Shown here piece by piece: positions 19,417 to 27,957 of a stretch of 64,000 nt of DNA (positions within the stretch are counted from its first letter, which is position 1; each line of letters begins with the position of its first letter). The notes beneath the pieces are model-generated. The model ran no database searches and was not told where the DNA came from. It saw only the letters and a program-made list of their open reading frames with translations. The position numbers and the translations under genes are program-made. Origin of the DNA: Streptomyces xylophagus (GTDB lineage Bacteria > Actinomycetota > Actinomycetes > Streptomycetales > Streptomycetaceae); the NCBI RefSeq assembly GCF_000716435.1, contig NZ_JNWO01000007.1, positions 1,054,001 through 1,118,000 of the forward strand. Reading direction: 5' to 3'.

Positions 19417-21492
19417 TCAGGCGGCCCGCTCCTCCTGCTCGGCCGTCAGCGGGACTTGGGGTCCGTTGCACTCCCGCAGCCAGCGCCGCAGTACCCGGTG
19501 CACCTGCTCCGCGCCGACTAGATCCTCGCCGTCGTCGACCGGCGCGGAGAAGGCGTGCGGCGACAGCAGGAACGGCTTGCCCTGGGAGCCGCCGAGGCCG
19601 CCGTGCGAACCGATCTGCTCCTCGAAGGCGAGGACTTCGCCCTCGGCCGGGTCGTACCAGGAGTTGACCATGATGTCGGCGGTGTGCGGGAAGGAGTGGG
19701 TGCGCCGGACGGCGTCCGCGACGCCGGGGCCGAAGTCCGCCAACGGGCCCTGTTTGTCGTCGAGTTCGGCCACCGGGAGTTCGGCACCGTGCGCGCCCAG
19801 GACGAGTCCGCCGTGCTCCTCGCTGCGGACCAGGACGAAGCCGACGCCCGGGTGGTTGGCGAGGGTCGTCAGCAGTGCCGGGTGGCGGGCGTCGATCTCC
19901 TCCTTGGTCATCCGGTGCGGCACGTCCGGGAAGGAGACCAGACCGAGGTTGCCGGAGGCCAGCACGATCGGCTCGGAGTGGCGGCCGGCGTGGACCTGCC
20001 GCTCGTCGCCGTCCTTGGCGGGCCTGCGCAGCGCCGCGCGGACGGCGGCGCGGGCCTCGGCGCCGCTGTGGGTGCGGCGGGCCCGGCGCGGCACGGGCAG
20101 CCCGCAGCCCGCCCGGACCAGGTCGCCGAGGGTGAGGCCGTAGCGGCCCTGGAAGGTTTCGCCGGGGCTCTGCCCGTGGTCGGAGAGGACGACGATGCGG
20201 TACGGCCGCGGGGCGTGCTCGGCGACGTTCTCGATCAACGCGAGGGAACGGTCCAAACGCTGGAGGACCTTGGCGGCGTCGCGGCTGCGCGGTCCGGAGT
20301 GGTGGGCGACCTCGTCGTAGGCCACGAGGTCGGCGTAGACGGCGGTGCGGCCGGCGAGCATGTCGCCCATGACGGCGGCGACGACGACGTCCCGTTCGAC
20401 GACGGTCGCGAAGGCGCGGACGAGGGGGTAGAGGCCGCCGCGCTTGATCCGGGGGCGCTGCTTGGTAAGGCGGCTGCGGGTCGACTGGCCGATCTCGCGG
20501 CCGACTTCGGCGACGAAGGACATCGCGGTGCGGACGGCGTTGGCGGGGTCGGAGAAGTAGGCGAAGTAGCCAGCGCGGGAACGGTTTTCGCGGCCCCGGC
20601 GGCGGATGGCGATGGACAGGACGAGGGCCTGTTCGTCGGCGCCGCCGCTGAACAGGTTGCCCCGGCTGGCGCCGTCGAGCGTGAGGAGGCCGCCGTCGCC
20701 GGTGAACTCGACGGCGCGGCGCTGGAGTTCGGCGGCGCTGGTCGGGCGGTTGCAGACCATCACCTCGCCGGTGTCCTTCTCGTACCAGCGGAACGCGGGG
20801 ATGTCGTGGTTGGAGCCGTGCAGGATGCCGAGCTGGCTGGCGCCGGTCTGGCTGGACCAGTCGGTGCGCCAGGGGGTGAGGCGGTGGCTTGGGCGGTCGC
20901 CGCCGAGGAGCTTCGCGACGGTCGGCATCAGGCCCCTGGCCACGGCTGCGAGCAGCACGTCGTGGCCGACGCCGTCGAGTTGCAGGAAGACGGTGCCGGG
21001 CGAGGACGGGCCGGGGGGCAGGGCTCTGCGGCGGCGGTCGGCGAGGCGGTAGAGGCGACGGCGGTAGGCGTCGTCGTCGCGGACGGCCAGGGCACCGCCG
21101 GTCGCGGAGGCCACGGCGGACATGACGGCGGCGACGACCACGGCGGTCTCGGGGGCGACCTGGCCACGCAGTCCGCCGTCGGGATTGATGCGCAGGGCGA
21201 TCAGCAGCAGCGAGCCGTTGAGCACGAAGACGAGGAGGCCGAGGACGAGCGCGGGCACGAGCAGCAACAGCCGTACCAGCAGCGGCCAGACGAGGGCCGA
21301 CAGCACACCGAAGGCACCGGCGCCGAGCGCGGCCGTGACCCCGATCCGGGTGGCGCTGTCGCCGTCCGCCGACTGGAGCTTGAAGTCCGGCAGAATCCCG
21401 GCGAGCACCAGCATGGTGACCGTGGAGACCGCCCACACCGCGATGCTCCGCCCGACCTGACTGGCGAGCCGCCGCCAACGCGCTCCACCCAC
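19417..21492 (-). CDS. Holin-like membrane region fused to alkaline-phosphatase-superfamily domain
   Basis: A 691-residue protein. Four membrane segments in residues 1-140 (including AVWAVSTVTMLVLAGILPDF and ALVWPLLVRLLLLVPALVLG) resemble the phage-holin/Mycobacterium-4TM family (DUF1469/holin_4 type). From about 165 to the end lies an alkaline phosphatase/phosphodiesterase-fold region with metal-site signatures: FLQLDGVGHDVL, the WSSQTGASQLGI nucleophile region, DEVAHHSGP and LSDHGQSPG. The C-terminal HSFPHTADIMVNSWYDP completes the domain. It could hydrolyse a lipid- or wall-linked phosphoester at the membrane. GTG start at 21492. The strand-opposite open frames here are antisense shadows. 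Confidence 0.85.
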   Translation of the reverse strand: MGGARWRRLASQVGRSIAVWAVSTVTMLVLAGILPDFKLQSADGDSATRIGVTAALGAGAFGVLSALVWPLLVRLLLLVPALVLGLLVFVLNGSLLLIALRINPDGGLRGQVAPETAVVVAAVMSAVASATGGALAVRDDDAYRRRLYRLADRRRRALPPGPSSPGTVFLQLDGVGHDVLLAAVARGLMPTVAKLLGGDRPSHRLTPWRTDWSSQTGASQLGILHGSNHDIPAFRWYEKDTGEVMVCNRPTSAAELQRRAVEFTGDGGLLTLDGASRGNLFSGGADEQALVLSIAIRRRGRENRSRAGYFAYFSDPANAVRTAMSFVAEVGREIGQSTRSRLTKQRPRIKRGGLYPLVRAFATVVERDVVVAAVMGDMLAGRTAVYADLVAYDEVAHHSGPRSRDAAKVLQRLDRSLALIENVAEHAPRPYRIVVLSDHGQSPGETFQGRYGLTLGDLVRAGCGLPVPRRARRTHSGAEARAAVRAALRRPAKDGDERQVHAGRHSEPIVLASGNLGLVSFPDVPHRMTKEEIDARHPALLTTLANHPGVGFVLVRSEEHGGLVLGAHGAELPVAELDDKQGPLADFGPGVADAVRRTHSFPHTADIMVNSWYDPAEGEVLAFEEQIGSHGGLGGSQGKPFLLSPHAFSAPVDDGEDLVGAEQVHRVLRRWLRECNGPQVPLTAEQEERAA

Positions 21493-21574
21493 GCCCCGTA
21501 CACCTCACGTCCCTGGCCCGACGACCTGGCGGGCCTCCACCCACCTTGTCACAACGGGTGGAACGGTCCAGATG

Positions 21575-22006
21575 TCACCGGCCGTCGTAGCCCGCCGTCG
21601 GCATGGACAGCCGTCGGTGCACGCTGGCCTTCATCTGGGCGTCGTAGGAGGGCTCCGCGCGGCCGACCGTCTCGATCCGCACCCCGCGTCGCGCGCACTC
21701 GTCGGTGAACTCGTCGACGGAGGACAGCGCGCTCTCCAGGACCCGGCGGCTGGGGGCGACGAACAGGTCGAGACCGGGCCGGACACCGTCCCACAGCGCG
21801 CAGTGGTCGGGGCGCAGCCCGCGCACCAGAAGCTCGCGGGCGATCACATAGCCGTGGTCGGCGGCCCAGCGGGCACACATCGCGTGCTGGCTGCGGGAGT
21901 CGACCAGGAAGGGGTCGTCGTCCAGCTCCTCCAGCGGCGTCAGGCTGGCGATCGCCGTCACCCGAAGCCGCGAGGGCATACCCGAGGCACCGCGTACCTG
22001 TCCCAT
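21575..22006 (-). CDS. Small conserved protein, possibly degenerate resolvase-like domain
   Basis: A 143-residue protein starting MGQVRGASGMPSRLRV. The central pattern SRSQHAMCARWAADHGYVIARELLVRGL, followed by SSVDEFTDECARRGVRIETVG, resembles the N-terminal fold of serine recombinases (a helix after the dimer strand, then a long helix with a C-terminal strand). No catalytic Ser-containing motif is visible and no DNA-binding domain follows, so it is not an active recombinase. I would call it hypothetical. The ATG at 22006 has GAGGGGG upstream; the longer open frame runs into the divergent promoter region. Confidence 0.65.
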   Translation of the reverse strand: MGQVRGASGMPSRLRVTAIASLTPLEELDDDPFLVDSRSQHAMCARWAADHGYVIARELLVRGLRPDHCALWDGVRPGLDLFVAPSRRVLESALSSVDEFTDECARRGVRIETVGRAEPSYDAQMKASVHRRLSMPTAGYDGR

Positions 22007-22091
22007 GGCGTCCCCCTCACCTCCGGGTTTCGCCGCCGACCCTACTCCTGCCCGTAGGCTTCGGGGGAGTCGCGCGAAGGAGGCAAAGAAG

Positions 22092-22865
22092 GTGCCGGTG
22101 GAGATCACCTGGTGGGGTCACGCCAGCTGCACGATCGAGGACTCGGACATACGCGTCCTCACCGACCCCCTGTTCGCCCGCCGACTCGCGCATCTACGAC
22201 GCCGCCGGGGCGCGGTGCCGCCGCCCGAGGCCCGGCGCGCGGACCTGGCGCTCGTCTCCCATCTGCACGCCGACCACCTACACCTTCCCTCGCTCGCCGC
22301 CCTCGCCCCGGGCACGCGCCTGCTCGTGCCCCGGGGCGCACTCCGCGCGGTACCGGGACTGCGCCGGCTCCGGCAGCTGCGGATCGACGAGGTGGCCCCC
22401 GGCGACCAGACGCTGGTCGGTGACCTGGTCGTACGGGCCGTGCCCGCGCGGCACGACGGGAGGCGGCTGCCGGTCGGACCGCACCGCTCCCCCGCGCTGG
22501 GCTACGTCGTCGAGGGCGAGGCGCGCACCTACTTCGCCGGGGACACCGGGCTGTTCGACGACATGGCCAAGGAGGTCGGGCCGGTCGACGTGGCGCTGCT
22601 GCCGGTCGGCGGCTGGGGTCCGTATCTCGGCGAGGGGCATCTGGACGCGGGACGCGCGGCCCAGGCGTTGGCGCGACTCTCGCCGCGCAGTGCGGTGCCG
22701 GTGCACTACGGCACGTACTGGCCGATCGGGATGGACGCGGTGCGCCCGCACGAATTCCACACGCCGGGCGACGAGTTCGTGCGGATCGCGGCGCAGCTCG
22801 CGCCCTCGGTTTCGGTGCACCGGCTCGGACACGGGGAGAGCGTGCGCCCGGAGGTCGCCCGGTGA
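22092..22865 (+). CDS. MBL-fold metallohydrolase (UlaG/beta-lactamase_3 type)
   Basis: A 257-residue protein with the MBL zinc motif LVSHLHADHLHLPSL (about residue 57), TYFAGDTGLFDDMA (about 150) and a terminal VPVHYGTYW. It begins PVEITWWGHASCTIE, the pattern of UlaG-like lactonases and NAPE-PLD-like hydrolases. Substrate unknown. The GTG at 22092 has AAGGAGG 8 nt upstream; upstream in-frame codons would overlap the divergent promoter. Its stop overlaps the DedA start by 4 nt, so the pair is coupled. Confidence 0.9.
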   Translation: MPVEITWWGHASCTIEDSDIRVLTDPLFARRLAHLRRRRGAVPPPEARRADLALVSHLHADHLHLPSLAALAPGTRLLVPRGALRAVPGLRRLRQLRIDEVAPGDQTLVGDLVVRAVPARHDGRRLPVGPHRSPALGYVVEGEARTYFAGDTGLFDDMAKEVGPVDVALLPVGGWGPYLGEGHLDAGRAAQALARLSPRSAVPVHYGTYWPIGMDAVRPHEFHTPGDEFVRIAAQLAPSVSVHRLGHGESVRPEVAR

Positions 22866-23491
22866 GTTGGATCGCGGACGCGCTGTCCGCGACCGCCACG
22901 ACGTCGCCCGAGTCCACCCAACAGGCCATCGGCTACCCGTCGTTGTTCCTGCTGGTGCTGTTCGGGGCGCTGGTGCCGGTGATTCCGACGGGGGCGCTGG
23001 TGAGTTCGGCGGCGGTGGTCGCGTTTCACCAGACGGCGCCGTTCGCGCTGGCGCTGGTCTTCGTCACGGCTTCGCTGGCCGCGTTTCTCGGGGACGTCGC
23101 GCTGTACTGGCTGGGGCGGCGGGGGATGGGGTCGAAGAACGGGTCGCGGTGGCTGGAGGCGATCCGTGCGCGGGCTCCGCAGGATCGGCTGGAGCAGGCC
23201 CAGGAGAAGCTGGCCGACCATGGGGTGACGGTGCTGGTGCTGTCTCGGCTGGTGCCGGCGGGGCGTATTCCGGTGATGCTGGCGTGTCTGATGGCGGAGT
23301 GGCCGATCCGCCGGTTCGCCCGGGGTAATGCGCCCGCGTGTCTGGCGTGGGCCGTGACGTACCAGCTGATCGGCATCCTTGGGGGTTCGTTGTTTCCGGA
23401 GCCGTGGGAGGGGGTTGTGGCGGCGGTTGTGTTGACCGTGGTGATCAGTGTGGCGCCAAGTTTGTGGCGGCGGGTTCGGGCTGCCAGTTGA
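22862..23491 (+). CDS. DedA-family (VTT domain) membrane protein
   Basis: A 209-residue inner-membrane protein with four to five hydrophobic segments. The SNARE-associated/VTT core includes GDVALYWLGRRGMG and VLVLSRLVPAGRIPVMLACLMAEWP, the conserved loop of DedA proteins, which are linked to lipid carrier recycling (undecaprenyl phosphate, phospholipids). The GTG start overlaps the stop of the MBL hydrolase gene (GTGA). A Streptomyces repeat follows its stop and probably ends transcription from both sides. Confidence 0.9.
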   Translation: MSWIADALSATATTSPESTQQAIGYPSLFLLVLFGALVPVIPTGALVSSAAVVAFHQTAPFALALVFVTASLAAFLGDVALYWLGRRGMGSKNGSRWLEAIRARAPQDRLEQAQEKLADHGVTVLVLSRLVPAGRIPVMLACLMAEWPIRRFARGNAPACLAWAVTYQLIGILGGSLFPEPWEGVVAAVVLTVVISVAPSLWRRVRAAS

Positions 23492-23520
23492 TGTTGCGTT
23501 GCGGGGTGCGGGTCGTGTGT

Positions 23521-23578
23521 GGCTGGGCGCGCCCCGCGGCGGAGCCGCAATTCGACACAGCCCCGCGCCCCTAAGGGG
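23521..23578 (-). repeat. Streptomyces-type GC-rich intergenic repeat, long form
   Basis: A copy with the extra GCGGCGGAGCCGC hairpin inserted between the GGCTGG and CCCCGCGCCCCT blocks. It lies between the convergent DedA and MBL genes and probably terminates both. The last codons and TAG stop of the MBL gene (23571-23573) fall inside it. Confidence 0.75.
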
Positions 23579-24635
23579 TCTCAGCCAGCACTCTCGAAGC
23601 TCCCACCGGTAGATCCCACAGGTCTTGCCTGGCCAGGCCCGCTTGTTCCCAGGCCGCCCGCACCCGCGTCAGCGGCTCCAGGACCGGCTCTGCCGACAGG
23701 ACGAACGTGCCCCAGTGCATCGGAGCCATCCGTCGCGCCCCCAGATCCTGTACGGCCCGCACCGCCTCCTCCGGGTCGCAGTGGACGTCGCTCAGCCACC
23801 AGCGTGGGTCGTAGGCGCCGATGGGGAGGAGGGCCAGGTCAATTCCCGGATAGCGGCGGCCGATACGTGAGAACCAGTGGCCGTAGCCCGTGTCGCCCGC
23901 GAAGTAGATGCGCTGGCCGTCGGGTGCTGTCATCACCCAACCGCCCCACAGGGAGTGGCAGGTGTCGGTGAGGCTGCGCTTGGACCAGTGGTGGGCGGGT
24001 ACGAAGTCGAGGCGGACGCCGTCGAGTTGGGCCGCTTCCCACCAGTCGAGTTCGGTGACGCGGGTGAATCTGCGGCGGCGGAACCAGCTGCCGAGGCCGG
24101 CCGGCGCGAACACCGGGGTGTGGCGCGGGAGTCGGCGCAGGGTGGGGGCGTCGAGGTGGTCGTAGTGGTTGTGGCTGATGACGACGGCGTCGATCGGCGG
24201 GAGTGCCTCCCAGGCAACGCCTACTGGGGTGATGCGGGCCGGGGTGCCGAGGATGCGGCGGGACCAGACCGGGTCGGTGAGGATCGTCAGGCCGCCGATC
24301 CGCACCACCCAGCTGGCGTGTCCCGCCCAGGTGACGGCGACGGTCAACGCGTCGACCTGGGGCAGTGGTTCGGGTGCGAACGGGAGTCGGGGGATGTCGG
24401 CGAGGCCCTCCGGGCGGGGCCGTACGGAGCCCTCGCGGGCGAAGCGGGCGAAGGCCTTGAGGCCGGGCAGCGGGGCGGTGAGCCGGTCGTGGAAGGTCCG
24501 GGGCCATACGCGCCGCTCGCCGAGGGGGCGGGGTTCGGCGAGCGGCGGGGAGGACGGGGCGAACGGGGGCATCGGGTCGGCGGTTTCACGCGTGGTCGTA
24601 CTGCTGGTGGTGGTCGACTCGGACTGCTGCGTCAT
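23571..24635 (-). CDS. MBL-fold hydrolase, NAPE-PLD-like
   Basis: A 354-residue protein. The zinc motif VVISHNHYDHLDAPTL, WAGHASWVVRIGGLTILTDPVW, IYFAGDTGYGHWF and MAPMHWGTFVLS match the NAPE-phospholipase-D-like lipid hydrolase branch of the MBL family. The first 60 residues are Ser/Thr/Pro-rich. The ATG at 24635 is chosen because it overlaps the upstream aminotransferase-like stop (ATGA on the minus strand) and has GGGAG 8 nt upstream; a longer reading to 24749 would intrude on that gene. The final codons are supplied by the intergenic repeat. Substrate unknown; a lipid phosphodiester is the best guess. Confidence 0.88.
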   Translation of the reverse strand: MTQQSESTTTSSTTTRETADPMPPFAPSSPPLAEPRPLGERRVWPRTFHDRLTAPLPGLKAFARFAREGSVRPRPEGLADIPRLPFAPEPLPQVDALTVAVTWAGHASWVVRIGGLTILTDPVWSRRILGTPARITPVGVAWEALPPIDAVVISHNHYDHLDAPTLRRLPRHTPVFAPAGLGSWFRRRRFTRVTELDWWEAAQLDGVRLDFVPAHHWSKRSLTDTCHSLWGGWVMTAPDGQRIYFAGDTGYGHWFSRIGRRYPGIDLALLPIGAYDPRWWLSDVHCDPEEAVRAVQDLGARRMAPMHWGTFVLSAEPVLEPLTRVRAAWEQAGLARQDLWDLPVGASRVLAETP

Positions 24636-25879
24636 CGAGGAGGCTCCCATCGCTGAGCGTCGTCGCGGAGATCGTCGAAGATCGACCTCAAGGACATCAA
24701 CGCGCGTTGCACGTGTGGCAGTTCCAACGGCACGGGTGACGTGAGGCATTCCGCGCGTTCCTCGTCGGTTCGGCCCAGCAGCGGTCCGGTGGACAGCCGT
24801 ACCCGCAGCGCGCCCAGGTCGTCGCCGAAGCGATGGCCTCCAGGGGCGGGCATGCCGAGCCGGGCGGTGAGGAACTCCTCCAGGTCCTGCGCGTCACCCA
24901 CGCCCTGCGGGGTCAGCGCGTGGCGCAACGGCCCGAGGTCGACGTACAGATGGCGTCCCGCCTGCGGCGGCCGGGAGAACGCGCCCGCCCCGGTGACGGC
25001 AGCGTGCGCGGCGGCGGCCACGCGCGCGTGAAGGCGTACGGCGGTGTCGCGGCGGGCGATGACGGGCGGGGGTTCGCCGAGGGCGTGGCCGGCCGCGGCG
25101 GCGACGGGTGCGGCGATGCGGGCGCCGAGTGCGGTGAGGACGTCGAGCACGCGCGCGTGGAGCGCGTTCCCGGCGCGGCCGGCGGGGAAGCGGGCGACGG
25201 CGGCCGGCCAGCCGGACGGGAGGAGCGCGCCGGCGAGGTCGGTGACGACGGTGACCTTGTCGGGCAGCATCTCGGCGGGGCTGAGCAGCATGGTGCGCCG
25301 GGGTGCGTGCAGGGTGTCGCGCCAGGTCTCGTCGCTGACCAGGTGCAGGCCCTCGGCGGCGGCGGCCTCGACGGTCTCGTGCATGACCTCGGGCGGCGCC
25401 ACGGTGGCGGTGGGGTCGTCGGCGACGGACAGCACGAGCAGGCGCGGGTCACCGCCCTCGTCCCGGACCCGGCGCACGGTCTCCAGCAGGGCGTACGGAT
25501 CGGGCACCCCGCCGCACTCGGCCGGGGTGCCCACATGGAACACGGGTCTGCCCAACAGGCGCGCGTACGGCGCCCACCAGGCGGCGCAGGGTCTGGGCAC
25601 CAGGACGTCACCGCCGAGCGCGGCGGTCAGCGCGACCAGCAGCGCGGGGGCACCGGGGGCGGCGGCCACGCGCGCGGGGTCGGCGGGCAGTCCCCGGCGC
25701 TCGAAGTAGCCGCTCGCGGCGTCGAGCAGGGCGGGGGCGCCGCCGACCGGCTGTTCCTCGGTGCGGCTCGCGGCGGCGGCAAGGACGGCGGCCAGTTCCG
25801 GCAGGACGGGCAGTCCGTCGTCGGGAAAGACCGGCCCGTAACGGACGGGTCCCTGGCCTACCGCGTCCGCCTGCCGCAT
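24632..25879 (-). CDS. Aminotransferase class I/II-fold protein lacking the PLP lysine
   Basis: A 415-residue fold-type I protein. It keeps the cofactor-ring Asp (LVSDETWRDT, about residue 199) and the carboxylate-binding Arg region (LRVRLSTGPLLG). Where the family has the S-x-S-K Schiff-base lysine, this sequence reads VVTDLAGALLPSGWP. I find only one lysine in the entire protein (PDKVTVV), upstream of the expected position. It is therefore probably not a normal transaminase but a binding or regulatory pseudo-enzyme. It is coupled by a 4-nt overlap to the downstream MBL hydrolase gene, which suggests a shared pathway. Confidence 0.82.
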   Translation of the reverse strand: MRQADAVGQGPVRYGPVFPDDGLPVLPELAAVLAAAASRTEEQPVGGAPALLDAASGYFERRGLPADPARVAAAPGAPALLVALTAALGGDVLVPRPCAAWWAPYARLLGRPVFHVGTPAECGGVPDPYALLETVRRVRDEGGDPRLLVLSVADDPTATVAPPEVMHETVEAAAAEGLHLVSDETWRDTLHAPRRTMLLSPAEMLPDKVTVVTDLAGALLPSGWPAAVARFPAGRAGNALHARVLDVLTALGARIAAPVAAAAGHALGEPPPVIARRDTAVRLHARVAAAAHAAVTGAGAFSRPPQAGRHLYVDLGPLRHALTPQGVGDAQDLEEFLTARLGMPAPGGHRFGDDLGALRVRLSTGPLLGRTDEERAECLTSPVPLELPHVQRALMSLRSIFDDLRDDAQRWEPPR

Positions 25880-25927
25880 GGTGCCTCCGCGCAGTCGCTC
25901 GTGCCGTGCCGTGTCCTCGTCGTGCCC

Positions 25928-26515
25928 TCAGTGTCCCGGAGTCCGCCTGCGCAGCCGGTACACGGCACCACCGCACGCACCCGCGATCAGCACACCCCCG
26001 GCGACCAGCGCCGGCACGGAGTCGGTGAAGGTACCGCCCTCCCCCGCTCGCACCCCGCGCTCGATCACGGCGGCACCGGCGCAGGAATCGCCCCGCGGCT
26101 CCTGACACGGCGGCTGCCCGGCCCCGCGCTCCACGCTGAAGGTCGCGCTCCAGGGCCGCCCCTGTCCCCCGGCCTGCCCCGGACAGGTTCCGTCCACGGT
26201 CCACGCGGAGTCCCGCCCGCCCCCGTCACCGTCGGAGATCCGCGCGGTGCCCCGGTAGGCGGCCCCGGCGGCCCGGTCGTCGTTGCCGGGCACGCGTTGC
26301 AGTTGGACGGTCCCGCCGTCGAAACCCTGGGACGTGGCGTCGATGGTGTCGGCCGCGGTCCCCCCGATCCCCTCGCAGGTGACGGAGACGGTGACGCTCC
26401 CACCCGCCTGCACGCTGCTCGGACTGACCTCGGCGGCCGGATCAGCGGCCACGGCCGGTCCGGCGGCGCCCCCGACAAGGGCGACGACGGACAGGGCGAG
26501 TGCGGTGCGGCGCAT
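25928..26515 (-). CDS. Secreted or wall-anchored hypothetical protein
   Basis: A 195-residue protein. A signal peptide (residues 1-23, ending AVAADPAAE) is followed by an Ig-like or beta-sandwich region with four cysteines (VSVTCEGIGG, VDGTCPGQ, PPCQEP, DSCAG). Near the C-terminus a hydrophobic segment (about 168-187, PALVAGGVLIAGACGGAVY) is followed by an RLRRR stop-transfer tail, so it is likely membrane-anchored with the body outside. There is no LPXTG motif. Function unknown. Confidence 0.75.
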   Translation of the reverse strand: MRRTALALSVVALVGGAAGPAVAADPAAEVSPSSVQAGGSVTVSVTCEGIGGTAADTIDATSQGFDGGTVQLQRVPGNDDRAAGAAYRGTARISDGDGGGRDSAWTVDGTCPGQAGGQGRPWSATFSVERGAGQPPCQEPRGDSCAGAAVIERGVRAGEGGTFTDSVPALVAGGVLIAGACGGAVYRLRRRTPGH

Positions 26516-26620
26516 GAGCGGTGCTCCTTAGACCGAGGACGGCGGCAACACCATCGAAGCCCGGTAAGGAGAGAGCCGCGCGCGGCGAGGCCCGAGCGAG
26601 TGAACACAGGCCAGCTGCGG

Positions 26621-26686
26621 CGCCCCGTCAGGGGCGCGGGGCTGTGTCGATTTGCGGCTCCGCCGCGTGGGCGCGACCAGCCCCCA
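26621..26686 (-). repeat. Streptomyces-type GC-rich intergenic repeat, long form
   Basis: Same repeat family and orientation as at 23521-23578, with the GCGGCGGAGCCGC insert. It lies just past the stop of the sigma-factor gene (26698) and likely ends its transcript. It fills much of the 182-nt gap at 26516-26697; the rest is the promoter area of the secreted protein, in which I see no clear hexamers. Confidence 0.75.
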
Positions 26687-26697
26687 CCGGCCCGCAC

Positions 26698-27504
26698 TCA
26701 GGCAACTTCCTGCAGCACCTCTTCCCGAATCCGCCGACAACACCGACTGATCAACCGAGACACATGCATCTGCGAAATCCCGAACTCCTCCGCGATCCGG
26801 CTCTGCGTCATGTCCCCGAAGAACCGCAGGTACAGAATCTCCCGCTCCCGCTCAGGCAGCGCAGCAAGCCTCGGCTTCACAGCCTCCCGGTCCGCCACGA
26901 CATCCAACGCCGGATCAGCCGACCCGAGAACGTCGCCCAACGCATACCCGTCCCCACCGCCGGAGGCATCCGCGTCCAACGACAACGCGCTGAAACTCTC
27001 CAGCGCCTCCAGCCCGGCCCGCACATCCTCCTCGGAGAGACACGCCTGCGCGGCGATCTCCGAAACCGTGGGCCGCCGCCCCGGCACGGTCTGCGCCAAC
27101 TCCTGCCCGGCGACCCGCACCCGGTTCCGCAGATCCTGCACCCGCCGCGGCACATGCACGGTCCACATGTGGTCACGGAAGTGCCGTTTGATCTCGCCGG
27201 TGATGGTCGGCACGGCGTAACTCTCGAACGCCTTGCCGCGCTCGGGGTCGTACCGGTCGACGGCCTTGACCAGACCGAGGGCGGCGACCTGTCGTAAGTC
27301 CTCGGTGTTCTCGCCCCGGTTGCGGAACCGCCCGGCGAGCCGGTCGGCCATGGGCAGCCAGGCCTCCACGATCCGCTCGCGGACGGTGTCGCGCTGCGGG
27401 CCGGGAGGAAGTGCGGCGAGCGTGCGGAACGCCTCCGCCGTGTCGGGGGCGTCATGGTGCGAATGACGCTTCGTGTTCGTGCGAGAGGACATGGTGCTGG
27501 GCAT
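26698..27504 (-). CDS. RNA polymerase sigma factor, SigF/SigB subfamily
   Basis: A 268-residue group 3 sigma factor. Region 2 is RNRGENTEDLRQVAALGLVKAVDRYDPERGKAFESYAVPTITGEIKRHFRD (about residues 61-110), region 3 has RRPTVSEIAAQACLSEEDV, and region 4 is LPEREREILYLRFFGDMTQSRIAEEFGISQMHVSRLISR. It would direct stress or developmental transcription. No anti-sigma or antagonist gene is adjacent, so its partner is elsewhere. The ATG at 27504 has a distant GGGAG (12 nt); an alternative ATG lies four codons in. Confidence 0.93.
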   Translation of the reverse strand: MPSTMSSRTNTKRHSHHDAPDTAEAFRTLAALPPGPQRDTVRERIVEAWLPMADRLAGRFRNRGENTEDLRQVAALGLVKAVDRYDPERGKAFESYAVPTITGEIKRHFRDHMWTVHVPRRVQDLRNRVRVAGQELAQTVPGRRPTVSEIAAQACLSEEDVRAGLEALESFSALSLDADASGGGDGYALGDVLGSADPALDVVADREAVKPRLAALPEREREILYLRFFGDMTQSRIAEEFGISQMHVSRLISRCCRRIREEVLQEVA

Positions 27505-27625
27505 GGTGCGTCACAACTCCCTTGAGCATGCTCCGGGTTGGACGGTCACCGTCGGTGGGAACGCGTTTGCGATCCAGCGCTGAACGTTCGCCTGCCCCCG
27601 ACCTCAAGGCACAAACACGCACCGC

Positions 27626-27847
27626 TCAGTCCCGCTCGCGTGCCCCCTGCCGGGTACGGCCGGGGGCCACGAGGCGGCGCGGATGGCGGCGCAGATACTC
27701 GCCCTCCAGCCCGGCCATGCGGTCGTTGTGGGCGCGCAGCGCGTCGTTCGAGCCGTACAGCAGGGTGTCGTGGCGCGTGCGGTGGATGGTCTCCAGCTCC
27801 TTCATGAGCTGGGAATCGTCCAGGCGCGCAGGGTCGACTCCGGTCAT
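27626..27847 (-). CDS. Small conserved actinobacterial protein (DUF6158-like)
   Basis: A 73-residue, mostly helical charged protein with the core LDDSQLMKELETIHRTRHD followed by NDALRAHNDRMAGLEGEYLRRHP. This looks like the small actinobacterial family annotated as DUF6158, often found near sigma-factor genes. No function is known. It lies 121 nt upstream of the sigma-factor gene on the same strand and could share its transcript. Confidence 0.7.
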   Translation of the reverse strand: MTGVDPARLDDSQLMKELETIHRTRHDTLLYGSNDALRAHNDRMAGLEGEYLRRHPRRLVAPGRTRQGARERD

Positions 27848-27957
27848 GGTGTGCCCCGCTCGTCGAGTCTCACGGTCCTTAAGGCCACTCTACGAACATT
27901 CCGGCATTCCGGCCCCGCAACCTCCGTACAAGCCCCGCGACCTCCGTACAAAGGGAA

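Noticed and set aside
19417..21492. Prophage remnant because of the holin-like helices
   Set aside because: No other phage gene, integrase or attachment site is nearby. Holin-like 4TM domains also occur in ordinary actinobacterial membrane proteins.
19555..21708. 717-codon plus-strand frame
   Set aside because: Antisense shadow of the holin-phosphodiesterase fusion gene, with no recognisable domain.
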